Shown here in pieces: positions 21,207-28,165 of a stretch of DNA of 37,053 nt. The stretch is from an uncultured Dysosmobacter sp. GTDB taxonomy: Bacteria > Bacillota > Clostridia > Oscillospirales > Oscillospiraceae. Under the pieces are notes generated by a model. That model worked only from the letters and a program-made list of their open reading frames with translations, did no database searches and was not told the DNA's origin. Position numbers and translations under genes: made by a program. The first letter of the stretch is position 1; every line of letters starts with the position of its first letter. The stretch lies in contig CAKTHE010000024.1 in the NCBI GenBank assembly GCA_934563745.1, positions 1 to 37,053 of the forward strand. The letters are read 5' to 3'.

Positions 21207-21890
21207 TTATAAAATTGCAGCGGTCCCGTCTTCCCCTTCCAGACGCGTCCATACGTCCGGGAAGGCGGACAGATCCGTCAGATAAAACTCCGCCGCCGCG
21301 CAGAGGCCGTCCTGGTCGCTCTCCCCGTCGGGGTCGTAGATCCCAACGGTCCGGAAGCCCGCCCCGGCGGCGGTCCTCAGCGCATAAAGAGAGTCCTCAA
21401 ACACCAGGGTCTGGGCCGGGGCGCTGCCCACGGCCGCAGCCGCCTTTTGATAGATCAGCGGCGTATGCTTGCTCTGTCCCACCTCGCCGGTGGTAAAAGT
21501 GGTATGCAGATACGGCAGCAGACCCAGACGGTCCAGGGCTCGCGTCACATGGTCCCGGGGACTGGAGGTGGCCGCCGCCATCGGGATCCCCCGGTCCCGC
21601 AGGAAGCGGAGCAGCGCCTCCGCGCCCGGCTTGGCCGGGACCTCATCGTAATAGAAGCGCTCCAGCATATCCGCGATCCCCTGAAGGATCTCCTCTTCGG
21701 TCCCGGCAAGCCGGTAGTGCGCTTTAAGGTAGGCCGCTCCCTGCTCCATGCTCATGGAAAACAGGATCTCGCTCAGGCCCGGCTCCGGGCGGACGTTCCG
21801 TCCCCGCAGATACCGGGCGCCCAGATCCTTCCAGATCCCCATGGAATCCAGCAGCACGCCATCCAGATCAAAAACCGCGCCCCGGATCAT
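21207..21890 (-). CDS. HAD-family phosphatase in the thiamine operon
   Basis: A 227-residue HAD superfamily (subfamily IA, phosphatase/beta-phosphoglucomutase-like) protein. Motif I is FDLDGVLLDS (7-16), with the nucleophile Asp8 and general acid Asp10. Motif II is AATSSPRDHV (about 110-119). The acidic motif IV is VFEDSLYAL (about 168-176). A helical cap lies between. It overlaps the thiE stop by four bases and precedes thiD. The setting suggests a role in thiamine metabolism, such as dephosphorylating thiamine monophosphate before pyrophosphorylation or clearing phosphorylated intermediates. That function is inference; the family is broad. Confidence 0.88.
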   Translation of the reverse strand: MIRGAVFDLDGVLLDSMGIWKDLGARYLRGRNVRPEPGLSEILFSMSMEQGAAYLKAHYRLAGTEEEILQGIADMLERFYYDEVPAKPGAEALLRFLRDRGIPMAAATSSPRDHVTRALDRLGLLPYLHTTFTTGEVGQSKHTPLIYQKAAAAVGSAPAQTLVFEDSLYALRTAAGAGFRTVGIYDPDGESDQDGLCAAAEFYLTDLSAFPDVWTRLEGEDGTAAIL

Positions 21891-22528
21891 GCCTTCAGCA
21901 TCTCCTCCGTGGCGGCCTTCAGCTCCTCTGCTGCGGTTTTGATCTCCTTTGCGCCGTAAATCGCGCTGATCACCGCCACGCCGCAGATACCGCTGCCGGC
22001 CAGCCGGGCCGTGTTTTCCCGGGTGATGCCGCCAATGGCCACCACCGGGATGGAAACCGCCGCGCAGATCGCCTTGAGCGTCTCATAGGATACATCATCG
22101 GCGTCATCCTTGGAGCCGGTGGGGAACACGGCGCCCACGCCCAGATAATCCGCCCCGTGCTTTTCCGCCAGCAGAGCCTGCTCCACCGTCTGAGCCGACA
22201 CGCCGATGATCTTATCCGGCCCCAGCTTGGCGCGGACATCCAGCGCCTCCATATCGCTTTGACCCACATGGACGCCGTCGGCATCCATCGCCTTGGCGAT
22301 CTCCACATTATCGTTGACAATGAAAGGGATCTTCCTCTCCCGGCACAGAGCCTGGAGCGCCTTGGCCTCCTCCAGGAATTTGCCCTCCTCCAGCGTCTTC
22401 TCCCGAAGCTGAAGCATGGTGACCCCGCCGTCCAGGCTCTCTTTCACCACATCGATGAGACTGCGGCCGTTGAGCCAATGACGATCCGTCACGGCGTAGA
22501 GCAGCAGGTCCTTTTTATCGCACTTCAT
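21887..22528 (-). CDS. thiE: Thiamine-phosphate synthase
   Basis: A 213-residue TIM-barrel enzyme joining HMP-PP and thiazole phosphate to give thiamine monophosphate. ThiE motifs are present: LLYAVTDRHWLNGRSL (9-24), GGVTMLQLREKTLEE (about 35-49), PFIVNDNVEIAKAMDADGVH (about 68-87), VGQSDM, ADYLGVGAVFPTGSK (about 128-142, phosphate loop) and VVAIGGI (about 162-168). The start at 22528 overlaps the thiM stop by 14 bases; GGAG lies upstream. It sits between thiM and the HAD phosphatase in the same operon. Confidence 0.95.
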   Translation of the reverse strand: MKCDKKDLLLYAVTDRHWLNGRSLIDVVKESLDGGVTMLQLREKTLEEGKFLEEAKALQALCRERKIPFIVNDNVEIAKAMDADGVHVGQSDMEALDVRAKLGPDKIIGVSAQTVEQALLAEKHGADYLGVGAVFPTGSKDDADDVSYETLKAICAAVSIPVVAIGGITRENTARLAGSGICGVAVISAIYGAKEIKTAAEELKAATEEMLKA

Positions 22529-23336
22529 ACTTGGCGCCTCCGTCCAGGGTCTTGCCGTCCATGTTATAAATCGCATCGATGATCCGGTTGCGGTAAGTGG
22601 AGTTGCCGTCGCCCGGCTCCATACGGCTCCAGCCGATCTCGCCGGCCAGCCCCATGGCGCACACAGCGGCAGCCGCCGCTTCCAGCTTCCGGTCCGGATT
22701 GGCCACGACAAAGGCCGTCATCATACCGGAGAGCTGGCAGCCAGTTCCGGTGATCTTTCCCATCTCGGGCCGGCCGTTGCGGATCACGTAGCAGGCCTGT
22801 CCGTCGCTGACCAGGTCAATGGCGCCGGTAACCGCCACAATGGCCCCGCTCTGTTTGGCAAACTCCTTCACAAAGGCCACGGCGCTGTCCAGATGCTCCT
22901 CCGTGACCGCATCTGCAACGTCCGCATCCACGCCCTTGGTCGTGCCGCTGCCCAGGGCCAGTGTCTTGATCTCGGAAATGTTGCCGCGGATCACCGTGAA
23001 GGGCAGCTCCTTCATCAGCTCCACCGCCGTGTTGGTCCGCAGGGCCGACGCTCCGGCGCCCACGGGGTCCAGCAGGATCACGTGACCCAGCGCGGCCGCT
23101 TTTCTGCCGGCCCGGTGCATGCCCTCGATGCTCCGCTGGTTCAGGGTCCCGATGTTGATGTTCAGGCCGCCGCAGATCGAAGTGATATCCTCCACGTCCT
23201 CGGGCTCGTCGGACATGATGGGGCTTCCGCCGCAGGCCAGCAGAATGTTGGCCACATCGTTCACCGTGACATAATTGGTGATGTTATGCACCAGCGGAAC
23301 CGTTTTGCGTACCGTTTCCAGACAATTTCCCAGCAT
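22515..23336 (-). CDS. thiM: Hydroxyethylthiazole kinase
   Basis: A 273-residue enzyme that salvages thiazole alcohol by phosphorylation. Family features are VPLVHNITNYVTVNDVANIL (about 13-32), GGSPIMSDEPEDVEDI (about 36-51), the ALGHVILLDPVGAGASALRT segment, VIRGNISEIKTL, VAVTGAIDLVSDG and KITGTGCQLSGMM, the anion-hole GTGC loop. AAGGAG precedes the ATG at 23336. It is the first gene after the TPP riboswitch, so the operon encodes salvage (ThiM, ThiD, CytX) and joining (ThiE) but no ThiC or ThiG. Confidence 0.96.
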   Translation of the reverse strand: MLGNCLETVRKTVPLVHNITNYVTVNDVANILLACGGSPIMSDEPEDVEDITSICGGLNINIGTLNQRSIEGMHRAGRKAAALGHVILLDPVGAGASALRTNTAVELMKELPFTVIRGNISEIKTLALGSGTTKGVDADVADAVTEEHLDSAVAFVKEFAKQSGAIVAVTGAIDLVSDGQACYVIRNGRPEMGKITGTGCQLSGMMTAFVVANPDRKLEAAAAAVCAMGLAGEIGWSRMEPGDGNSTYRNRIIDAIYNMDGKTLDGGAKYEVR

Positions 23337-23350
23337 AAAAAACACTCCTT

Positions 23351-23391
23351 GAAAACAAAATGCGGACATGCCGGCAAAGACATATCCGCAT
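23351..23391 (-). terminator. Intrinsic terminator in the TPP riboswitch expression platform
   Basis: ATGCGGACATG (23360-23370) pairs imperfectly with CATATCCGCAT (23381-23391); the minus strand then reads TTTTGTTTTC. It lies between aptamer and thiM, so control is probably by premature transcription termination when TPP is bound. Confidence 0.85.
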
Positions 23392-23423
23392 GACGATCTC
23401 AAAGAGCGTGTCAGCGACGGTAT

Positions 23424-23507
23424 CTCCCTACGTTGGCATTATCCAAATCAGGTTCACGGGTCTGGGCAGCACAGCCCACTCTCAGCCAGCTTCAGCAAGC
23501 TCCCCTA
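23424..23507 (-). ncRNA. TPP (THI-box) riboswitch aptamer
   Basis: Read on the minus strand, the sequence opens with AGGGGAGCTTGCTGAAGCTG, then GCTGAGAGTGGGC (the CUGAGA motif of helix P2/P3), then GACCCGTGAACCTGATTTGG, then ATAATGCCAACGTAGGGA. These are the conserved blocks of the thiamine pyrophosphate riboswitch, including the closing AGGGGA/UAGGGA ends. It lies 88 bases upstream of thiM and downstream of a consensus promoter. TPP binding is expected to repress the whole thi operon. Confidence 0.96.
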
Positions 23508-23519
23508 TTTACGCACAGC

Positions 23520-23548
23520 ATCGTAACACAGTCCCGGTCTATTTGCAA
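23520..23548 (-). promoter_or_regulatory. Sigma-A promoter of the thiamine operon
   Basis: Minus strand TTGCAA (23548-23543), 17 bases, TACGAT (23525-23520), just upstream of the riboswitch aptamer. Confidence 0.7.
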
Positions 23549-23604
23549 GCGCTTTTTTCGGCGGGGGCCCCAGGGGCCCCCGTTCTCTTTCGCCGTCCCC
23601 GGAC

Positions 23605-24456
23605 TTACACCGTACCGCTGATTTCCAGCGTGGCCGTCCCCGGCGTGATCAGCCAGCTTCCATCCGGATTCTGCGTATAGCTTGCCGCCGGAACCGCGAT
23701 CTGGCCGGGCAGCGTGGAAAACACGCCGGTCGTCTCATCGTAGCGGTAGTTTGTGCCGGCGCTCCAGGCCGTTCCGTTGAAGCGGACCGTGATCCCGCGC
23801 AGCACCGGATCAAAGGTATCGCTGAGCACGGCGTTATCCGTCACCTCTTCGGCGGTGTTTCCGTAATTCTCGATCACAAAGGTATACGTCAGCGCTCCGT
23901 TTTCCGTGACAGTGACCGGGCAAAGGGCTTTGCTGATGCTCAGATCCGCCCGCTCCTCTGCCTGCACAGTCTCCTCCGCCGTAATGGGTGTGCCCAGAGA
24001 CTCCCCGGTGACCGTCGCCGTATTGGTGATTGCCCCGCCGGAGGCCGGAGGAGCGAAGGCAGTCGTCTGCGCCTCATAGATCAGAACGGCGCTGCCGCCG
24101 GCCGGCACCCGGATCCCGCTGATCACCAGCGGCGGTCCCGCTGTGACCTGCGGAGCCGCCTGCAGAACTCCGTTTACATAATATCGAATCGTGCCATCCT
24201 CATAGGAAAGCGGATAGAGCGTTCCGCCCTCGTAGGAATAGCCGCCCAGGTCATCGGAAACCGTAAGGCCCTCCAGGGCCGCAGTCCCGCTGTTCGTCAG
24301 GGAAATGATATAGCTGATCCGCTCGCCCCGGCCGTAGCGGTCCCGGACTGCCGTTTTGGCCGCGGACACCGTTTGGGTCAGCTCTCCGGTCACGGTGTTG
24401 GAACGGATGGTCGTACCGTTGTAGGAAAGGGTCGCATAGTTGGTGAAGTTTGCCAT
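23605..24456 (-). CDS. DUF11-type repeat protein without signal peptide
   Basis: A 283-residue, beta-rich, Thr/Gly/Ser-rich protein. Two DUF11-like (conserved repeat, Ig-like) units are visible. The first (about 30-140) has YIISLTNSGTAALEGLTVSD; the second (about 170-270) has ADLSISKALCPVTVTENGAL followed by YTFVIENYGNTAEEV. The C-terminus repeats a strand pattern ending in LEISGTV. DUF11 modules normally build long cell-surface proteins, but here there is no signal peptide, LPXTG or membrane segment, and only two units. The start at 24456 has GGAG eight bases upstream. A possible coat, spore-surface or structural role is inference. It stands alone between the thi operon and the cell-wall operon. 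Confidence 0.75.
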   Translation of the reverse strand: MANFTNYATLSYNGTTIRSNTVTGELTQTVSAAKTAVRDRYGRGERISYIISLTNSGTAALEGLTVSDDLGGYSYEGGTLYPLSYEDGTIRYYVNGVLQAAPQVTAGPPLVISGIRVPAGGSAVLIYEAQTTAFAPPASGGAITNTATVTGESLGTPITAEETVQAEERADLSISKALCPVTVTENGALTYTFVIENYGNTAEEVTDNAVLSDTFDPVLRGITVRFNGTAWSAGTNYRYDETTGVFSTLPGQIAVPAASYTQNPDGSWLITPGTATLEISGTV

Positions 24457-24482
24457 TCCATTCACTCCATAAAGGTTTAGTA

Positions 24483-24495
24483 GGGGGTCACCCCC
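24483..24495. other. GGGGG-TCA-CCCCC hairpin in the leader of the DUF11 gene
   Basis: Perfect 5-bp GC stem with a 3-base loop, 27 bases before the DUF11 start. The remaining ~150 bases up to the terminator at 24645 show no promoter I would defend and no gene. Confidence 0.35.
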
Positions 24496-24644
24496 AGCTC
24501 AGCATATGCGCCCGGGCGCCGTTTCGTGCCGCTTCGCCCCAATGCCGCGGGATCCCTCCGTCTCACGCCGGCTGTTCAGCCGGGCAGTAAGATCCAGAGT
24601 CCGGCGTATCCTTCGGCGGCGGACCGGCTGCGTGCGGAAAAACG

Positions 24645-24676
24645 ATCAAAAAACCACCCCGTAATGGGGTGGTTTT
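24645..24676 (-). terminator. Intrinsic terminator of the cell-wall polymer operon
   Basis: AAACCACCCC (24651-24660) pairs with GGGGTGGTTT (24666-24675); six T follow on the minus strand. Confidence 0.88.
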
Positions 24677-24731
24677 AAACTTTGATTGCTGGACGGAACA
24701 TACCGGCCGCACGAATTCCCTGCTTGCCGCC

Positions 24732-25478
24732 TTACTCCGGCGTATAGAGGACCGTGCCATCCGGAAGGGTAAAGTCCGCCGCCGTAGGCAGCGTCTCTTC
24801 CAGGCTCAGCGAGGCCATCCGATAGATCGTCTCGCCGCCTTCCAGCTTCTCCGCCGCGATCAGAAGGCCGGACTCCACGCTGATCCAGTAGCGTTGGGTC
24901 TGCCCGCTGACCTCGGTCTCCACATAGATGCAGCTGACCCCCGAAAAGGCCCGGTAATCCGCCTGGGTGATGGACGATGCCGGCAGCGACAGCACATCCT
25001 CATAAGTCAGAAGATGCTGCTCCTGATCCGGGCTGATGTCCCCTGCCGCCGCGGTGACCGCGCTGCGCTCCGATCCGTACCAAATGTAGGTCGTTGTTCC
25101 GTTCATGATCACATGGCGGGTCCGCCCGTCCGCCAGCACGGTATCCGTCCGGCTCCAGCGGCCGCTGACCGCACTTTCGACCTCCATCGCGTAGCTTCCC
25201 CCGCTCCAGATCGTCTCGCAGACGATCTGGCGGCAATAGCTCTGCGGGCGGGCAAGCGTCGCGATCACCGTCTGTACGGTTTCCGGCGTCACCTGGATCT
25301 CCGTGATCCCGTCGGAGGCGGAAGAAGACGCCGCCCCGGACTGCGCCGCGCCGGAGTCCGGATCCGGCAAAACCACCCGCGGGGACTGGCGCAGGCTGTT
25401 GCTCAGCAGCAGCGCAACCACCAGCAAAACCAGCACAATCACGCCCACAACGATTCGATTGATCCTCGGCTGCCTCAT
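24732..25478 (-). CDS. Membrane-anchored LolA-like exported protein
   Basis: A 248-residue protein. One N-terminal membrane segment (RIVVGVIVLVLLVVALLLSN, about residues 8-27) is followed by a Ser/Ala/Gly-rich linker and an extracytoplasmic beta-rich domain. The C-terminal pattern QRYWISVESGLLIAAEKLEG, then YRMASLSLEE and FTLPDG, matches the concave beta-sheet of LolA/LppX/GerS-like proteins that hold lipids or bind partners. There is no lipobox cysteine. The start at 25478 has GAGGGA upstream, and it follows wecB by 30 bases, so it is probably the third gene of the tagO/wecB operon. A role in handling a lipid-linked or surface polymer is inference. Confidence 0.7.
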   Translation of the reverse strand: MRQPRINRIVVGVIVLVLLVVALLLSNSLRQSPRVVLPDPDSGAAQSGAASSSASDGITEIQVTPETVQTVIATLARPQSYCRQIVCETIWSGGSYAMEVESAVSGRWSRTDTVLADGRTRHVIMNGTTTYIWYGSERSAVTAAAGDISPDQEQHLLTYEDVLSLPASSITQADYRAFSGVSCIYVETEVSGQTQRYWISVESGLLIAAEKLEGGETIYRMASLSLEETLPTAADFTLPDGTVLYTPE

Positions 25479-25508
25479 CGCTTCCCTCTTCCGTACCCGT
25501 TCCGGCTC

Positions 25509-26657
25509 TCAAGCCTGATAATCCGCCGGCCGCTCCGTCTTCCGTCCAAAGTGCCAGAGGATTGCATCCGCGATCCGCCGGCACGCCTGGCCATCCCCGT
25601 AAGGGTTGACCGCGTGGGCCATTTTCCCGTAGGCCTCCGGTGAGTCGATCAGTTCCGACGCCATGGAAACAATGCGTTCCTGCTCCACCCCCGCCAGCTT
25701 GACGGTGCCGGCCGCCACAGCCTCCGGCCGCTCCGTTTCCCGCCGCAGCACCAGAACCGGCTTTCCAAGGGCCGGCGCCTCTTCCTGCAATCCGCCCGAG
25801 TCCGTCAAAACCAGATAGCAGCGGGCCATCAGATTGTGCATTTCGTCCGCAGGCAGCGGGTCGATCAGGTGGACCCGGGGCGTACCCCGCAGATAACGGT
25901 CCACCGCCTCCCGGACCACCGGGCTCAGATGGACCGGATAGACCAGCTCCACATCTTCATGGGTCAGGGCGATCTCCCGCAGCGCCAGCATGATGTTGCG
26001 CATGGGTTCGCCGTAATTCTCCCGGCGGTGGCAGGTCACAAGGCAGATCTTCCTGCTTGCAAAGGGCAGGGCGTTCAGCTCCTCCGATGAGAAGCGATAG
26101 TCCGGCCGGACAGTGGTTTTCAGCGCGTCGATCACCGTATTGCCGGTGACGAAGATCCCATCCCGGATCCCCTCCCGCTCCAGATTGCTCCGGTTATTGA
26201 CCGTGGGGCAAAAATAGAGATCTGCAATGGCCGATACCAGCTTCCGGTTCATCTCCTCCGGAAAGGGAGAATACTTGTCATAGGTCCGCAGGCCGGCCTC
26301 CACATGCCCCACCGGCACCTGATGGTAAAAGGCGGAAAGTGCCCCCGCAAAGGTTGTGGAGGTATCTCCGTGAACCAAGATCATATCCGGCTTGAGCGTG
26401 TCGATGGCCTCGTCCATCCCCAAAAGGCACTTGCTGGTAATGGAAGACAGGGTCTGCCGGGGCGTCATGATATTCAGGTCCCAGTCCGGCTTGAGCCGGA
26501 ACACCTCCAAAACGGCATCCAGCATCTGCCGGTGCTGCGCCGTCACGCAGCACAGACTGTCCACCTCCGGCCGGGAAGCCAGTTCCTGCACCAGAGGTGC
26601 CATCTTAATCGCCTCCGGCCGGGTGCCGAAAACGCTCATAATCCGCAGCTTATCCAT
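25509..26657 (-). CDS. wecB: UDP-N-acetylglucosamine 2-epimerase (non-hydrolysing)
   Basis: A 382-residue GT-B-fold enzyme that interconverts UDP-GlcNAc and UDP-ManNAc (WecB/MnaA). Family motifs are VFGTRPEAIKMAPLVQEL (about 9-26), VTAQHRQMLD (about 38-47), DMILVHGDTSTTFAGALSAF (about 90-109), VGHVEAGLRTYDKYSPFPEE (about 115-134), CLVTCHRRENYGEP and VLTDSGGLQEEAPALGKPVL near the C-terminus (UDP-binding loop). The start at 26657 has GGAGG upstream and overlaps the preceding glycosyltransferase gene by eight bases. Partner with the tagO-like gene, it supplies ManNAc for a wall teichoic-acid-like or other surface polysaccharide. Confidence 0.95.
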   Translation of the reverse strand: MDKLRIMSVFGTRPEAIKMAPLVQELASRPEVDSLCCVTAQHRQMLDAVLEVFRLKPDWDLNIMTPRQTLSSITSKCLLGMDEAIDTLKPDMILVHGDTSTTFAGALSAFYHQVPVGHVEAGLRTYDKYSPFPEEMNRKLVSAIADLYFCPTVNNRSNLEREGIRDGIFVTGNTVIDALKTTVRPDYRFSSEELNALPFASRKICLVTCHRRENYGEPMRNIMLALREIALTHEDVELVYPVHLSPVVREAVDRYLRGTPRVHLIDPLPADEMHNLMARCYLVLTDSGGLQEEAPALGKPVLVLRRETERPEAVAAGTVKLAGVEQERIVSMASELIDSPEAYGKMAHAVNPYGDGQACRRIADAILWHFGRKTERPADYQA

Positions 26658-27870
26658 TTTGCTCCTCCCCGCCGTCCGACGGCGTCTTTGACGGTTCCTG
26701 CTTCTCCTCCGCCGCCGAAACCGGCTTTGCATCGGATTCCGCCGGCGTGTGGTGTCCATGCTCGCGCATTTCCTCCACGCCCTCGTGCAGCTCCTCCATC
26801 TCCTCATGCAGCTCCTCGTGCAGCTCCTTGGGGAAAACCACCTGCGCCGCAATGACCGCCGCCACGCACAGCGCCACGAAAAAGATCATCGCCTTCAACT
26901 CGCCGCTGGTGGTCAGCACCACGGCGGAAAGCCCCAGGATCGCGGAGATCACATACAGCGTCGCCACGGCCTGCTTCTGATTCAGCCCCATGTCGATCAG
27001 CCGGTGATGCACATGGCCCCGGTCTGCCTGCATGGGGCTTTGGCCGTGGGCAATGCGGCGGATAAAAGCAAACGTCGTGTCAAAGATCGGCAGGCCCAAA
27101 ATCAAAAACGGGACCGCAAAGGAAATGATCGCCCAGGATTTGAAAAGGCCCTGGATCGACATTGTGGCCAAAATATACCCCAGGAAGGTCGCACCGGTAT
27201 CTCCCATAAACATTTTGGCCGGATTCATATTGTACGGCATAAAGCCCACACAGGCCCCCACCAGCGCGGCCATGGCAATGGCCACCTGCGCGTCGGAAAC
27301 CAGCAGCGAAATTACCAGCACCGTGGTGGCCGAGATCGCCGAAACGCCGTTGGCCAGTCCGTCCAGCCCGTCGATCAGATTGACGGAGTTGGTGATCGCG
27401 ACGATCCACAAGACCGTCACGGGAATAGACAGCGTGCCCATATTCCAATACGGGTTGTGGGAAAAAAGATTCGGATTGGAGATAACCTGGATCTCCACCC
27501 CGTTCAGGGCCGGGATCAGCGCCGCAATGATCTGCACCACGAATTTCAGCTTCGCCGGCAGCGGGGTCGTATCATCCACCACGCCCAGCACCACGATGAT
27601 CACCGCACCCAGCAGGATGCTTTTCATCTGATGATTGATCTCGGCAAACAGCAGGATGCTGACCATGAAGCCGATGAAGATCGCCAGACCGCCCAGCCGG
27701 GGGATGGGCACCTTGTGCATCCGGCGGGCATCCTTGGGCACGTCAATGGCGCCCACCTTGTAGGCCAAGGATTTGACCACCGGCGTCATCAGAAAGCTGA
27801 CCATCAGGGCAACCGCCAGAGCCAGCAGGACATAAACCAACAAATGCGTATCCACTTTGTCAAATTGCAT
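26650..27870 (-). CDS. tagO: Undecaprenyl-phosphate GlcNAc-1-phosphate transferase with Glu/His-rich tail
   Basis: A 406-residue polytopic enzyme of the MraY/WecA/TagO family that starts surface polymers by loading GlcNAc-1-P on undecaprenyl phosphate. It shows DARRMHKVPIPRLGGLAIF (about 47-65), GVVDDTTPLPAKLKF (about 98-112), the NLIDGLDGLANGVSAIS loop, FMGDTGATFLGY and HVHHRLIDMGL, a family-typical His motif. About ten membrane segments are visible. After the last one, the final ~60 residues form a cytoplasmic tail with a Glu/His-rich coiled-coil-like stretch (KELHEELHEEMEELHEGVEE, MREHGHH) and a low-complexity end, which is unusual. The start at 27870 has GGAG nine bases upstream. wecB overlaps downstream. 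Confidence 0.93.
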   Translation of the reverse strand: MQFDKVDTHLLVYVLLALAVALMVSFLMTPVVKSLAYKVGAIDVPKDARRMHKVPIPRLGGLAIFIGFMVSILLFAEINHQMKSILLGAVIIVVLGVVDDTTPLPAKLKFVVQIIAALIPALNGVEIQVISNPNLFSHNPYWNMGTLSIPVTVLWIVAITNSVNLIDGLDGLANGVSAISATTVLVISLLVSDAQVAIAMAALVGACVGFMPYNMNPAKMFMGDTGATFLGYILATMSIQGLFKSWAIISFAVPFLILGLPIFDTTFAFIRRIAHGQSPMQADRGHVHHRLIDMGLNQKQAVATLYVISAILGLSAVVLTTSGELKAMIFFVALCVAAVIAAQVVFPKELHEELHEEMEELHEGVEEMREHGHHTPAESDAKPVSAAEEKQEPSKTPSDGGEEQNG

Positions 27871-28013
27871 GATCAAACGCTCCGTTATTTTCCGGCCGCA
27901 GGGCCGTTTCTTTCGTATGCAGGGCGGCGTTTTCCGCACGGCGGACCCCCGCCGGCCGGGCCATGGGCGTCCGTTTCCGCCGTGCCGCTTTCCGGTTCAC
28001 ATAAATATAGGCC

Positions 28014-28042
28014 ATTGTAGCACACCCCTTAAAAAAGTGCAA
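28014..28042 (-). promoter_or_regulatory. Sigma-A promoter of the tagO-wecB operon
   Basis: Minus strand TTGCAC (28042-28037), 17 bases, TACAAT (28019-28014). It leaves a leader of roughly 135 bases before tagO. Confidence 0.75.
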
Positions 28043-28087
28043 TCGCTTCTTCACATCTCCTTCTTTCCGGAGCGCAGGACAAAGGAG

Positions 28088-28116
28088 TTGACTTTTTTCG
28101 TCCGGGAATGGATAAT
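28088..28116 (+). promoter_or_regulatory. Sigma-A promoter of gltX
   Basis: TTGACT (28088-28093), 17 bases, GATAAT (28111-28116). A 5-bp hairpin ATGCC-AGC-GGCAT followed by six T (28132-28149) sits between promoter and ribosome site and could be a weak attenuator. Confidence 0.75.
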
Positions 28117-28165
28117 ATAAGATGAATTTTTATGCCAGCGGCATTTTTTATCGGAGGTTATCGAT

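Noticed and set aside
23562..23582. GGGGGCCCC/GGGGCCCCC hairpin after the DUF11 gene
   Set aside because: GC stem visible but no T-tract on the minus strand, so I do not call it a terminator.
27860..28006. Small minus-strand ORF upstream of tagO
   Set aside because: Its first ATG overlaps the -10 element of the tagO promoter, so it would not be on the mRNA; internal starts lack ribosome sites.
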